The translations under genes were made by a program, and so were the position numbers. A stretch of 64,000 nt of DNA from JAWKRB01 sp041389885 (GTDB lineage: Bacteria > Myxococcota_A > Polyangia > Polyangiales > Ga0077539). Within the stretch, counting starts at the first letter, position 1; every line of letters starts with the position of its first letter. The notes under the pieces are model-generated. The model had not been told where the DNA came from, ran no database searches, and saw nothing but the letters and a program-made list of their open reading frames with translations. The DNA lies in assembly GCA_041389885.1 (NCBI GenBank), contig JAWKRB010000034.1, positions 20,653 through 84,652 on the forward strand, written 5' to 3'. Positions 44,501 to 56,336 of this stretch are shown one piece after another.

Positions 44501-45456
44501 AGGTCCTCTTCTTCGCGGCGCTCGCCTACGTCGCCGTCGTCGCGGTGCTCGCGCGCAAGCACCTGCGCGAGCTGCACCCCCGCCGGTTCTTTCTCGAGAC
44601 CTGGATGGAGGTCGACCGCGCCGCCGCCGAGGCCCGCGCGCGCCGGCAGATGGAGGGCAAGGGCTACGACTGGCGCCCCCTCGTGGGCTTCGTCGTCGTC
44701 GCCGTGGTGCTCACCCTGCAAGAGTATTTCGGCGACCGCACGACCTGGGCGCGCTTCGTCAACCAGGGGCTGGTGATCGACTGGGGGGGCGGTCCGGGTC
44801 GCGCGGCGACGCACCATCTCAAGGTGTTCGGGCCGCAGGCGTGGATGAACCCGCGGGGGTACTCCGACCTCGCGCCCCTGGGCTACTGGTCGTTCACCCG
44901 CTCGCTGGGGTACTTCGCGCTGCCCGTGCTGGTGCTGCGCCTCTGGGGCGAGCGCGTGCGTGACTACGGCCTGCGCACCAAGGGCTTTCTCTCGCACGCG
45001 TGGATCTACGCGCTCTTCTTCGGCATCGTGCTCGTCGCCGTGGTGATCGTCGCGGGCACGTCGGAGTTCGCGAACTACTACCCCTTCTACAAAGACGCCT
45101 CCCGCAGCTGGAAGGACTTCTTCATGTGGGAGGTCATCTACGCCGCGCAGTTCTTCACCCTCGAGTTCTTCTTTCGCGGGTTCATGCTGTTCTCCGGCCG
45201 CGAGTCGCTGGGCTCGGGGGTCATCGTCGCGATGGTCGTGCCGTACTGCATGATCCATTTCGGAAAGCCCTGGGCCGAGGCCCTCGCGGCGATCCTCGCG
45301 GGGGTGGTGCTGGGCACGCTCTCGCTCAAGACCCGGTCGATCTGGTCGGGCTTTCTCATCCACGTCACCGTCGCCGTCTCCATGGACCTCGCCGCCATGC
45401 TCCAGACCCGCGGCCTCCCCGGCGGCATCAAGCTCCCCCCCGGCTGGGGCTGGTAG
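44497..45456 (+). CDS. CPBP-like intramembrane protease-family protein
   Basis: 319 residues from GTG 44497, overlapping the gltX stop (GTGA). About eight membrane segments. CPBP/CAAX motifs are partly kept: TLEFFFRGFML (expected EExxxR, here L-E-F-F-F-R, so the first Glu is missing), CMIHFGKPWAEALAAIL (FxxxH-like) and SGFLIHVTVAVSMD with a conserved His. Canonical members are glutamate intramembrane proteases; the missing Glu makes activity uncertain. Co-transcription with gltX is inferred from the overlap. Confidence 0.78.
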   Translation: MKVLFFAALAYVAVVAVLARKHLRELHPRRFFLETWMEVDRAAAEARARRQMEGKGYDWRPLVGFVVVAVVLTLQEYFGDRTTWARFVNQGLVIDWGGGPGRAATHHLKVFGPQAWMNPRGYSDLAPLGYWSFTRSLGYFALPVLVLRLWGERVRDYGLRTKGFLSHAWIYALFFGIVLVAVVIVAGTSEFANYYPFYKDASRSWKDFFMWEVIYAAQFFTLEFFFRGFMLFSGRESLGSGVIVAMVVPYCMIHFGKPWAEALAAILAGVVLGTLSLKTRSIWSGFLIHVTVAVSMDLAAMLQTRGLPGGIKLPPGWGW

Positions 45457-45483
45457 CGCCGCGCCGCGCTATGCTCGCGGCCC

Positions 45484-47407
45484 ATGGAGGATCCCAGCTC
45501 GGCCGAGGCCCTCGCGGCGACGGTCCACGACAGCGCGCCGCAGCCCGAGCGGGAGCCCTCAGGCGACACGCCGCTGCCCCGCGTCGACCTGCACGCGACC
45601 ACCCTCGACGACGTGGGGCACGTCGCGCGCTACAAGGTCCGCGCGAAGCTCGGCGAGGGGGGCATGGGCGAGGTGCACCTCTGCCGCGACCGCCGGGTCG
45701 GCCGCGACGTCGCGATGAAGCTGGTGCGCCCCGAGCACCGCGAGCGCGACGAGGTGCACGCGCGCTTTCTCCGCGAGGCGCGGGTGCAGGGGCAGCTCGA
45801 GCACCCGAGCATCGTGCCCGTCTACGACCTCGCGGTGAACGACGAGGGCGTCGGGCACTTCACCATGAAGCGCGTGCGGGGCATGACCCTCGACGCGGTC
45901 ATTCGCGCTCTCGCCGCGGGCGACGCCGAGGCCGCCGAGCGCTTCTCGCGGCACAAGCTCCTCACCGCGTTCACCACCGTCTGCAACGCCGTCGACTACG
46001 CGCACCACCGGGGCGTGATCCACCGGGACCTCAAGCCCGAGAACGTCATGCTCGGCGACTACGGCGAGGTCTACGTGCTCGACTGGGGCGTCGCGCGCAT
46101 CCTCGACGCGCCCGATCTCCCTGCGCCGCAAGAGGATCCGGTGGAGGTCTACCAGGACCCGTCCCGCCGCACCGTCGCCGGCTCGGTGGTGGGCACCCTG
46201 GGCTACATGGCCCCGGAGCAGCTCCGCGGCGAGGCCGTCACCCCGCGGTCGGACGTGTACGCGCTCGGCGCGATCCTCTACGAACTCCTCGCGGGCGCGC
46301 CCCTGCACGGCGGCGAGAGCGCCGAGGCGCTGATGACCTCGACCCTCACCCGCGACGCGCCGCGGCTGCGCGAGCGCGCGCCCGAGGCCGACGTGCCCCC
46401 GGAGCTCGAGGCGATCTGCGCGAGGGCCGTGGCCCTCGACCCCGACGCGCGCTTCGTCGACGCGCGCTCGCTCTGCGACGCCGTCGAGGGGTTTCTCGAG
46501 GGCGACCGCGACCTCGAGCGCCGCAGAGAGATGGCCCGGGGGCACGCCGAGCGCGCCGACGCGCTGGCCGACAAGGCCCTGGAGCTCGACTCGGAGACGC
46601 ACCGTCGCGAGGCGATTCGCGAGGCGGGCCGGGCCCTCGCCCTCGACCCCGGCGCCCCCGACGCGGTGAGCACCCTCGTGCGCCTGCTCCTCGCGCCGCC
46701 GAAATCGCTCCCCGCCGAGGTGCAGGCGCGGGTGAGCGCGCAGGAGTGGGAGCAGGTCACCGTCGCGCTGCGCTCGGGCACCTTCGCGTACCTCATGTGG
46801 ATCCCCTTCGTCCTCGTGTGCTTCGCCGTGGGCGTGCGCGACGTGCCCCGCGCGCTCGTCGAGGTGGCGCTCTTTCTCGCCGTGGCCGCGATGTCGTGGG
46901 TGGGCGGGCGGAGCCGCGAGCGCCCCCCGTGGCTCATCCCCAGCCTCGCCCTCGGGAGCACCCTCGCGGTGGTGAACCTCTCGTCGTTCTTCGGCCCGCT
47001 GGTGCTGGTGCCGCCGGTGCTCGTGGCGAACACCGCGGCCTTCGCGCTCACGCCCTCACGGGTGCGCACCTCGGCGCTGGTCACCGTCGCCGTCGTGTCG
47101 TTCGTGGGGCTCGTGCTCGCGCCCTACCTCGGGCTCATCCCCGCGTCCTACGCCTTCGACGCCGGGGTCATTCGCGTGCTGCCGCGCACGGTGGCCTTTC
47201 ACCCGCTCTTCACCCCGATGGTGCTCTTCACGGTGCACGCCGCGGTGCTGGTGATCGCCGCGCAGCTCTTCATGCGCCTGGGGCGCTCGCTGCGCGCGTC
47301 GATCGAGAGCACGAGCCTGCTCACCTGGCAGCTTCAGCAGATCGTGCCCGAGGCCGCGCGGGGCGTGAGCGCGTCGACGCCGCCGCGGCCGCGAGACGAG
47401 TGCGCGG

Positions 47408-47418
<11 letters not shown>
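45484..47418 (+). CDS. Membrane-bound Ser/Thr protein kinase
   Basis: 644 residues from ATG 45484. The kinase domain spans about 48-340: LGEGGMGEVHLCRD, VAMKLVR (catalytic Lys), HRDLKPENVM, LDWGVAR (Trp in place of Phe in DFG) and GTLGYMAPEQLRG. A helical, TPR-like segment (about 350-420) leads to about six membrane segments (430-600). Such PknB-type kinases are numerous in myxobacteria. Its tail overlaps the convergent aminopeptidase gene by 11 nt. Confidence 0.93.
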
Positions 47419-50085
<2,667 letters not shown>

Positions 50086-50089
<4 letters not shown>

Positions 50090-50556
50090 CGCCGCGCCGC
50101 CCGCCACGCGTCGAGGCCGGCGCGGGCCTTGGTACGCAAGGCGTTGCGCACGGGGGGGAGCCACCCCAGGAGGGCGCCCGTCAGGCCCAGGGCCTGGGGC
50201 ATCCAGCGACCGAGGTCGAAGACGTCGGTGTGCTCGGCGATGAGACCGTCGCGGAACACGAAGCTCGCGTCGATCACGTTGTGCACGAAGCGGCCGGTCT
50301 GGCTGAAGGTGTATCTCGCCTCCCAGTGCGCGCGGCCGCGGGTGTCGTCGGCCTGCACGTTCGAGAACTCGACGACGAGGTCCTTGCCGCGCTCGCAGAG
50401 CATGCGCCACATGTCGCCGGGGAGCGCGCCGCGCAGGTCGGTGAAGACCGGGTCGGAGAAGCGCGCGTCGGGGGCGTAGCAGGCCGCCATGGCCTCGGCG
50501 TCCTTCGCCTGAAACGCCGTGTAGAACCGCTCGATGAGGGCCGCGTTGGGGTGCAT
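50086..50556 (-). CDS. NTF2/SnoaL-like protein
   Basis: 156 residues from ATG 50556. IERFYTAFQAKDAEAMAACYAP and FSDPVFTDLRG are typical of the SnoaL-like cone fold, with WEARYTFSQTGRFVHNVIDA as the second half. Members are isomerases, hydrolases or binding proteins; the substrate is unknown. It directly precedes and overlaps the aminopeptidase start. Confidence 0.8.
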
Positions 50557-50590
50557 CGGGAGGGAGGGTGCCCGCGCCCCCTCGCCCGGG

Positions 50591-51187
50591 TCAACGGTCG
50601 GAGCGCTCGCGCAGGCGCCGCGCCGGGAGCCAGGTCGGCTCGGCGTCGCGCCATCGCACGAGCGCGGTGAGCCCGTGCACGCCCTCGATGCGCGCGTCGA
50701 CCCAGTGTCCCTCGTCGGTCTCGGCCTCGCACTCGTTGCCCACGGCGAGCCACATGGGGCCGATGGGCAGGGTCATGTTGGCCCCTCCCTCGGTCGGGAG
50801 CACCAGCACCCGCGCCCTGGCCTCGACCTCGCCCTCGTCGGTCACGGCGGTGGCCACGAGGTCGTAGTCGAGCTGGTTGGGCACCGAGGTCGCGAGCTCG
50901 GGGGGGAGCTGCACGCTGAAGTGAATCTCGCGGTTCGCGCCCGCCGCGACGGAGTACGCGCCGAGCTGCGACCCCGACGAGACCGGGAGCGAGGTCGACC
51001 GCACCTCGCCCGCCTCGAGCTCGCGGCGCGTCATCGTCGGCACGACCCGCAGGGCGGTGACCCGCGCGGCGCTCGCCGCCGAGAGGATGAGCACCCCCGC
51101 GGCGCGGTCGCCCGGGAGCACGGTTCGAGACGCGAGCTTCACGCTCAGCCCCAGGGCCTTCGGGTCGGACGACGGGTCTCCGCTCAT
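50591..51187 (-). CDS. Protein with arrestin/Spo0M-like and Tudor-like segments
   Basis: 198 residues from ATG 51187 (MSGDPSSDPKALGLSVKLAS); a longer start at 51250 would overlap the argS promoter. The N-terminal 125 residues form strands like arrestin/Spo0M proteins (SVKLASRTVLPGDRAAGVLI, then FSVQLPPELATSVPNQLDYD). The C-terminus (about 140-195) looks like a small Tudor/SH3-type barrel: VGNECEAETDEGHWVDARIE and GLTALVRWRDAEPTWLP. I do not know this combination; function unknown. Confidence 0.55.
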   Translation of the reverse strand: MSGDPSSDPKALGLSVKLASRTVLPGDRAAGVLILSAASAARVTALRVVPTMTRRELEAGEVRSTSLPVSSGSQLGAYSVAAGANREIHFSVQLPPELATSVPNQLDYDLVATAVTDEGEVEARARVLVLPTEGGANMTLPIGPMWLAVGNECEAETDEGHWVDARIEGVHGLTALVRWRDAEPTWLPARRLRERSDR

Positions 51188-51236
51188 GGTGCTCCAAGCG
51201 CTCTCTACGGTCGTTTCGGGTCGAAGTGAAGCCCCG

Positions 51237-51264
51237 TTGCGCAGCGGCATCACTCCACTATCCT
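51237..51264 (+). promoter_or_regulatory. Putative argS promoter
   Basis: TTGCGC (51237-51242), a 16-nt spacer and TATCCT (51259-51264), with the ATG at 51275. The predicted start site is within a few nucleotides of the ATG, so the argS mRNA may be nearly leaderless; no ribosome-binding site is visible. Confidence 0.4.
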
Positions 51265-51274
51265 GCTCGGCCTC

Positions 51275-53041
51275 ATGTTCGCCCTCCTTGAGTCTCTCGG
51301 TTCTACGGCCTCCGCGGCGCTGCGCGCGGCCTTCCCCGACGCCACGTTCCCCGACGCGCTGCCGGTCGAGCGCTCGGAGCGCGCCGACCTCCAGGTGACC
51401 GCGGCGCTGGGCCTCGCCCGCGCGCTGCGCAAGAACCCCCGCGAGATCGCCGGCGTGATCTCCACGGCCCTCGCGGCGCACCCCGCGGTGGCCGCGTGCG
51501 AGGTCGCGGGCGCGGGCTTCGTGAACCTCACCCTCGACACCGCGTGGCTCAGCGCCAACCTCCGCGACGCCCTCGCGCTGCCGAACACCGGCGCGGGGCA
51601 GACGGTGGTGATCGACTACTCGTCGCCCAACGTCGCCAAGCCCATGCACATCGGGCACATCCGCTCGACGATCCTGGGCGAGTCGATCAAGCGCGCGCTG
51701 CGGGCGGTGGGCTACACGGTGATCGCCGACAACCACCTGGGCGACTGGGGCACGCAGTTCGGCAAGCTCATCGTCGCGTGGCACCGCTGGGTCGACCTCG
51801 CGGCCTTCGAGCGTGAGCCCGTCCACGAGCTGCTGCGCATCTACGTGCGCTACTCCGAGGAGGAGAAGGCGCAGCGCGAGGCCCTCGGCGAAAAGACGAC
51901 GGACGAAGAGGGAGAGGCGACCGAGAAGGCCGCGACGGAGCTCCTCGCGGCGGCGCGGGCCGAGCTGGTGAAGCTCCAGGCGGGCGACCCCGAGAACCTC
52001 GCGCTCTGGCGACGCTTCGTCGACGTGTCGATGAGGGAGTTCGACCGGGTCTACCAGCGCCTCGGCGTGAGCTTCGACGTGACCCTCGGCGAGAGCTTCT
52101 ACAACCCCGTGCTCGCCGACACCGTGCGGCGCTACGAGGACGCGGGCGTGGCCGAAGAGAGCGAAGGCGCGCTCATCGTGGCCTTCACCAAGGCCGTCGA
52201 CGGCGAGGCCATGCCGCCGCTGCTCGTGCGCAAGCGCGACGGGGCCTTTCTCTACGGCACCACCGACCTCGCGACGATCGAGCACCGGGTCAAGACCTGG
52301 GACCCGGCGCGGATTCTCTACGTCACCGACGAGCGGCAACAGCTGCACTTTCGGCAGTTCTTCGCCGCCGCGCGACGTCTCGGCGCGACGGTGAGTCTCG
52401 AGCACGTGTGGTTCGGGCTCATGCGCCTCCCTGAAGGCACGTTCTCGACCCGCGACGGCAACGTCATCGGGCTCGAGTCGCTGCTCGACGAGGCCGAGCG
52501 GCGCGCGCGGGAGCTCGGCGCCGAGGTGGCGATGAAGTCCGACGCGCCCTTCTCCGACGCGGAGCTCGACGAGGTCGCCCGCGTCGTGGGCCTGGGCGCG
52601 GTGAAGTACAACGACCTCTCCAAGGACCGGCAGACCCTCGTCACCTTCACCTGGGACAAGGCCCTCGCCCTCAACGGCAACAGCGGGCCGTACCTGCAGT
52701 ACGCCTACGCGCGCATGCGCTCGATTCTCCGCAAGGGCGAGGCGCAGGGCGCGACGCCGGGTGCGATCTCCCTCGTCGAGGCGAGCGAGCGCGCGCTGGC
52801 GCTGGCGCTCATGGGCTACCCCCTGGCCGTCGCCGAGGTCGCCCGCAGCGCGCGCCCCAACGTGCTGTGCGACCAGCTCTACGCCCTCGCGCAGTCCTTC
52901 TCGACCTTCTACACAGCGTGCCCGGTGCTGCAGTCTGAGCCTGCGGTGCGCGCCTCGCGCCTCGCGCTGGTGGCGCTCACGGCGGACGTGCTCCGCGCGG
53001 GGCTCGAGCTCCTCGGCATCGAGACCCTCGAGCGGATGTGA
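51275..53041 (+). CDS. argS: Arginyl-tRNA synthetase
   Basis: 588 residues from ATG 51275. The additive N-terminal domain (about 1-100) is followed by class I HIGH-like SSPNVAKPMHIGHIRSTILG, LGDWGTQFGKL and the C-terminal anticodon-binding domain with GPYLQYAYARMRSILR. A KMSKS-like segment is weak, as in many ArgS (FSTRDGNVIGLESLLDEAE). Attaches arginine to tRNA-Arg. Confidence 0.97.
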   Translation: MFALLESLGSTASAALRAAFPDATFPDALPVERSERADLQVTAALGLARALRKNPREIAGVISTALAAHPAVAACEVAGAGFVNLTLDTAWLSANLRDALALPNTGAGQTVVIDYSSPNVAKPMHIGHIRSTILGESIKRALRAVGYTVIADNHLGDWGTQFGKLIVAWHRWVDLAAFEREPVHELLRIYVRYSEEEKAQREALGEKTTDEEGEATEKAATELLAAARAELVKLQAGDPENLALWRRFVDVSMREFDRVYQRLGVSFDVTLGESFYNPVLADTVRRYEDAGVAEESEGALIVAFTKAVDGEAMPPLLVRKRDGAFLYGTTDLATIEHRVKTWDPARILYVTDERQQLHFRQFFAAARRLGATVSLEHVWFGLMRLPEGTFSTRDGNVIGLESLLDEAERRARELGAEVAMKSDAPFSDAELDEVARVVGLGAVKYNDLSKDRQTLVTFTWDKALALNGNSGPYLQYAYARMRSILRKGEAQGATPGAISLVEASERALALALMGYPLAVAEVARSARPNVLCDQLYALAQSFSTFYTACPVLQSEPAVRASRLALVALTADVLRAGLELLGIETLERM

Positions 53042-53053
53042 CCCCGCGCGGGC

Positions 53054-53671
53054 TCACCGCCAGGCGATGACCACCTCGCGCACGCCCATCGCGCGCACCA
53101 GGCCGCGGAGGGTGCGCTCGGCGTTGGCCTCGGCGCGGGCGAGGATCCCGGCCTCGCGCGCGGCGGCGCCGATGGAGCGCTCGGCGTCTTGCCGCGCGAG
53201 GGTCTCGAGGCGCTCCTGGCGACGCGCGAGCATGTCGGTGTCGCGGCGGTAGACGTAGGTGCGCTCGCCGTCGAGGCGCGACGAGAACACCGTCGCGTGG
53301 GGGAGGGTGAGGGTGACCCGCGACACGGCGATGTCATGGTCGACGTCGCCCGCGCGAAGGCCCGAGAGATCGACGCCGGCGATGACCTCGCCCACGGCCA
53401 CGAGGAGGATCGCGTCTTGCGCCTCGACGAGGCCCCACGCGTGGGTCTGGGTCTCGCGGAGGTCGACCACGCGCTCCATGTGAAACGACACGGTCTCGAG
53501 GCGCGCGAGGTCTTGCACCGCGCGGAGCACGTCGGGGGTCGCGTGCACGGTGATCGTGCGGGTGCTGGGCGGCGGGATCGTCGGGAAGCGCATCGTCGCG
53601 GTGACCGCCGCGGCGCCCATCGCGGTGAGCAGCACCAGCGGGATCCACGCGAGGCTGGGTCGGTCGGTCAA
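53054..53671 (-). CDS. DUF4230-type membrane-anchored protein
   Basis: 205 residues from TTG 53671, chosen because an AGGAG site lies 8 nt before it and MTDRPSLAWIPLVLLTAMG then forms the membrane anchor. The body (VSFHMERVVDLRETQTHAWG, LLVAVGEVIAGVDLSGLRAG and VSRVTLTLPHATVFSSRLDG) fits DUF4230, with a helical C-terminus ending EVVIAWR. Function unknown; it converges on argS (13-nt gap). Confidence 0.75.
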   Translation of the reverse strand: MTDRPSLAWIPLVLLTAMGAAAVTATMRFPTIPPPSTRTITVHATPDVLRAVQDLARLETVSFHMERVVDLRETQTHAWGLVEAQDAILLVAVGEVIAGVDLSGLRAGDVDHDIAVSRVTLTLPHATVFSSRLDGERTYVYRRDTDMLARRQERLETLARQDAERSIGAAAREAGILARAEANAERTLRGLVRAMGVREVVIAWR

Positions 53672-53775
53672 GGGATGCGCTCCTGGGTGAAGGGTGAACC
53701 GGGGGTGTAGCAGGGATGGGGAGGGGGCGCCGCGAGCCCTTGACACGCCGTGCCTCCGCGCTCTCCGATGGGGGC

Positions 53776-54303
53776 ATGGACGACAAGCGCGGCAATCCCC
53801 CACGTCACCCCTCGCTCGAGCCTCGCCTCTCGCCTCCGCCGCGCACCCCCGCGCTCGTGCGCGGCGCCGTGATGTCCCTCGCGCTCGGCGCCGCGGGCTG
53901 CTCGTCGACCACGCACCCTCCGGTGCTCGACGCGTCCTCGACCGACGCGCAAGACTCCGCCGCCGCGACGGACACCCCCGACGTCACGGACGTGGTCGTC
54001 ACGCCGATGCCGCCGCCCATGCCGCCTCCGATGCCCCCGCCCATGCCCCCGCCGGACGCGGGCATCGCGCCCATGCCGCCCCCGCAGGACGCAGGCGTGC
54101 TCCCCCCGATGCCGCCGCCCATGCCGCCCCCGCAGGACGCAGGCGTGCTCCCCCCGAGGCCCCCGCCCATGCCGCCCCCGCAGGACGCGGGCGTGCTCCC
54201 CCCGATGCCCCCGCCCATGCCGCCCCCGCAGGACGCGGGCGTGCTCCCCCCGATGCCGCCGCCCATGCCGCCGCCCATGCCGCCGCCTACGGACATCGGG
54301 TAG
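53776..54303 (+). CDS. Met/Pro-repeat lipoprotein
   Basis: 175 residues from ATG 53776. A long positively charged N-terminus (about 30 residues) precedes SLALGAAGC, a lipobox with Cys near 42, so the true start may be the downstream ATG 53872 (MSLALGAAGC). The mature part is almost all MPPP and QDAGVLPP repeats, with a 48-nt unit at 54073 repeated about four times. Such Met/Pro-rich tails are flexible and can bind copper or act as spacers; function unknown. It lies 8 nt upstream of the JmjC-like gene. Confidence 0.65.
   Translation: MDDKRGNPPRHPSLEPRLSPPPRTPALVRGAVMSLALGAAGCSSTTHPPVLDASSTDAQDSAAATDTPDVTDVVVTPMPPPMPPPMPPPMPPPDAGIAPMPPPQDAGVLPPMPPPMPPPQDAGVLPPRPPPMPPPQDAGVLPPMPPPMPPPQDAGVLPPMPPPMPPPMPPPTDIG
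54073..54264. repeat. About four tandem 48-nt repeats in the Met/Pro lipoprotein
   Basis: Units starting at 54073, 54121, 54169 and 54217 each encode MPPPQDAGVLPPMPPP with small changes (one RPPP). No unique spacers; coding repeat. Confidence 0.85.
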
Positions 54304-54310
54304 TCGGCGC

Positions 54311-55306
54311 GTGGGCGACGTCGAGACGCTCGCGCCCGAGTGGGCGGTGTGGGCCGCCGAGAACCTGCTCCGCGGAGTTCCCCGGCAAGACGTGCTCGAA
54401 GCCCTTGGTGCGCAAGGGGTTTCACCTCCCCTCGCCCGCGCCGCCCTCGCGTCGATCGAGGCGTCGCCGGCCTTCGTCGCGGCGCGTCCCCTCGCGGTCG
54501 CGCACCGTCGCGACGCGATGATCCGACGGCTGCTGGTGGAGCACGCGCAGACGGCGACGACGCCCGACGAGCTCCCCCGCGTGGGCGCGATCGACGCGGA
54601 CGCGTTCTTCGACCGCTACTACGCCACGCAGTCCCCCGTGGTGCTCACCGCGCTCTCGCGCGACTGGCCCGCGACGTCGAAGTGGAACCCCGCGTGGCTC
54701 AAGGCGCGCTTCGGCGACGTCGAGGTGAGCGCGGTCTTCGGCCGCGAGGGCGACGACGACTACGACCTGCACACGCCTGCCCTCACGCGCTCGGTGCGAC
54801 TGGGTGAGTTCGTCGACCGCGTGCTCGCCGCGGGCGAGAGCAACGACCTCTACCTCGTCGCCAACAACCGCAACATCGAGCGCGATTCCCTCCGCGCGCT
54901 CTGGGACGACGTGCGCTGGGACTCGGGGATCTTCGATCCCGACCGCCGCGCGGGCGCCGCGGCCTTCTGGTTCGGCCCCGGGGGCACGGTCACCCCGCTG
55001 CACCACGACACGTCGAACATCGTGCTGTGCCAGATGTACGGCGAGAAGCGCGTGACCCTCGCGGCGCCCTGGGAGCCCGCGCTCGAAGCCACCCGCCGCG
55101 GGGTGTACTCGACCCTCGACCCCGAGGCGCGCGAGCTCCCCGACGCGCTCTTTCGCCGCACCACACTCGGACCGGGCGACGCGCTGTTCATCCCCGCGGG
55201 GTGGTGGCACCACGTGCGCGCGTTGAGCGTGAGTATTTCCCTCGGGCTCACGAACTTCGCCCGCGACAACCGCTTCAACTGGTTTCGCCCGGGCGAGGTG
55301 CGCTAG
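54311..55306 (+). CDS. JmjC/cupin-like Fe(II)/2-oxoglutarate oxygenase
   Basis: 331 residues from GTG 54311. An N-terminal helical part is followed by the JmjC-type core: SPVVLTALSRDWPATSKWNP, then TPLHHDTSNIVLCQMYGEKR (HxD motif, about 232-234) and PGDALFIPAGWWHHVRAL with the distal His near 299. This is typical of the FIH-like cupin_8 hydroxylases acting on proteins or small substrates. The TAG stop lies inside the terminal repeat of an adjacent element. Partner unknown. Confidence 0.9.
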   Translation: MGDVETLAPEWAVWAAENLLRGVPRQDVLEALGAQGVSPPLARAALASIEASPAFVAARPLAVAHRRDAMIRRLLVEHAQTATTPDELPRVGAIDADAFFDRYYATQSPVVLTALSRDWPATSKWNPAWLKARFGDVEVSAVFGREGDDDYDLHTPALTRSVRLGEFVDRVLAAGESNDLYLVANNRNIERDSLRALWDDVRWDSGIFDPDRRAGAAAFWFGPGGTVTPLHHDTSNIVLCQMYGEKRVTLAAPWEPALEATRRGVYSTLDPEARELPDALFRRTTLGPGDALFIPAGWWHHVRALSVSISLGLTNFARDNRFNWFRPGEVR

Positions 55307-55484
55307 CACTACTGTCCTGGTGCCGATCTGCTGCGGCTTCGTCCGATGGCGAATCCGCGGCTTGCGTCCTCGCTCACTCCCGCAGCGGGCAGAAGCCCGC
55401 TTTAGTCGTTCGTTCCGGGCGCGCTCGCGGACTTCGCTCACCGCACGAACCCTCGCTACGATCGGCACCAGGACAGTAGTGCTA
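55304..55484. mobile_element. MITE-like element, family C (24-bp perfect terminal repeats)
   Basis: The first 24 bases (55304-55327, tagcactactgtcctggtgc and four more) are exactly repeated in reverse complement at 55461-55484. CTAG flanks both ends (55303-55306 and 55482-55485), a plausible target duplication of IS5/IS427-type insertion. The interior has a 7-bp hairpin (AGCGGGC-agaa-GCCCGCT) and shares a core (cgcggcttgcgtcctcgctc) with family B. It contains no gene and includes the stop codon of the upstream oxygenase. Confidence 0.75.
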
Positions 55485-55606
55485 GAGCGCCGGGGATGTG
55501 AAGAGTTCAGCGAGAGTGACGACTTCGGAGGTCCCTTCAGCCCTCAGCTGCCCCGAGCGCGATCCCGGCCCCCTGTCTCAACGTAGCTGACACGATCGAA
55601 CGCGAG
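55485..55606. other. Intergenic stretch between element C and transposase remnant
   Basis: No gene or clear repeat seen. The final part, read in the remnant's frame, stays open back to about 55560 and may be more transposase sequence without a start. Confidence 0.4.
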
Positions 55607-55876
55607 GTGATCCGCGCACGTCGGCGCGTGGACGCCTCGGCTTGCAACGCATTGCACGAGCATGTGACCTACCTGGCGAGCCACAAGGACCGAATGCGGT
55701 ACGTCAAGCTCCGCGAGCGCGGCCTGCCCATCGGGAGCGGCACGACCGAGAACGGGTGCAACACCATGCTGAACCGCCGCATGAAGCGCAACGCCGAACA
55801 CTGGAGTCTGGAGGGTCTGCGGGGAGTGCTCACGCTCCGAGGAATTCACCAGAGCCAACGATTGGAGGCCTTCTGA
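55607..55876 (+). pseudogene. C-terminal remnant of a transposase
   Basis: 89 codons (first codon GTG). YVKLRERGLPIGSGTTENGC followed by NTMLNRRMKRNAEHWSLEGL and GVLTLRGIHQSQRLEAF matches the C-terminal catalytic end of ISKra4-like (or related DDE) transposases, where an IGSG-x-x-E motif holds the last catalytic Glu. The N-terminal two thirds and inverted repeats of an intact IS are absent. Family assignment is tentative; that it is a transposase relic is fairly safe. Confidence 0.6.
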
Positions 55877-56165
55877 GAGTACGTTGCGCGTCCTATACGA
55901 GCAAAGTCGTGCCCGTGGCGACGGCGGCGTAGTCTGATGAGCTCCGTAGGCGATCCCGGCCCGACCAAACCGCAGGGAGCGCCCGGCGAGCGCAGGGGCA
56001 GTTGAAATCGCCGATCGACACAGACGCCTTCAACGTGGGTCTCCTGAGGCGCTCAGGATCCTCCGGCGCCAAGAACGCCCCTCAGCCGCAACCCTTCACC
56101 CCCCTCGCGATGGCGCTCTAGTACCTTTCCACAGGGGATTTGAAGGGTTCAACGCGACGAACGTA
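55877..56165. other. Gene-free repeat debris
   Basis: No coding sequence. It holds the first copy (56089-56124) of a 36-nt direct repeat whose second copy is at 56793-56828, and a fragment near 55975 (cgcagggagcgcccggcgag) also found in the long inverted repeat at 56.4/56.7 kb. Confidence 0.55.
56089..56124. repeat. 36-nt direct repeat, copy 1
   Basis: caacccttcacccccctcgc followed by gatggcgctctagtac, identical to 56793-56828. The pair brackets elements E and D. Confidence 0.8.
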
Positions 56166-56335
56166 CCCACATCCCGCGCTGCCGCGCACCCCTTCTCCCG
56201 CCTCGGGAGAAGGGGTTCTTCGGTCGGGCAGAGGTCATGGTGGGTACCGGGGACGTCCGCGAACCCTACGAATTCCCACCCCTTGCAGAGCGTCTCTCCC
56301 GAGGCGGGAGAGGGCGCGCGGCAGCGGGGTGTGGG
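56166..56335. repeat. Hairpin-bearing inverted-repeat element (family E, subtype I)
   Basis: Outer arms cccacatcccgcgctgccgc and the matching reverse complement end (gcgcggcagcggggtgtggg), each next to a stem of the ccttctcccgcctcgggaga type. It is similar in size and arm sequence to the copy at 37519-37692. Confidence 0.65.
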
Positions 56336-56336
56336 C

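Noticed and set aside
54073..54264. CRISPR-like array of 48-nt units
   Set aside because: No unique spacers; the units are in phase within a lipoprotein gene. The 24-nt, 15-nt and 12-nt repeats were rejected for the same reason.
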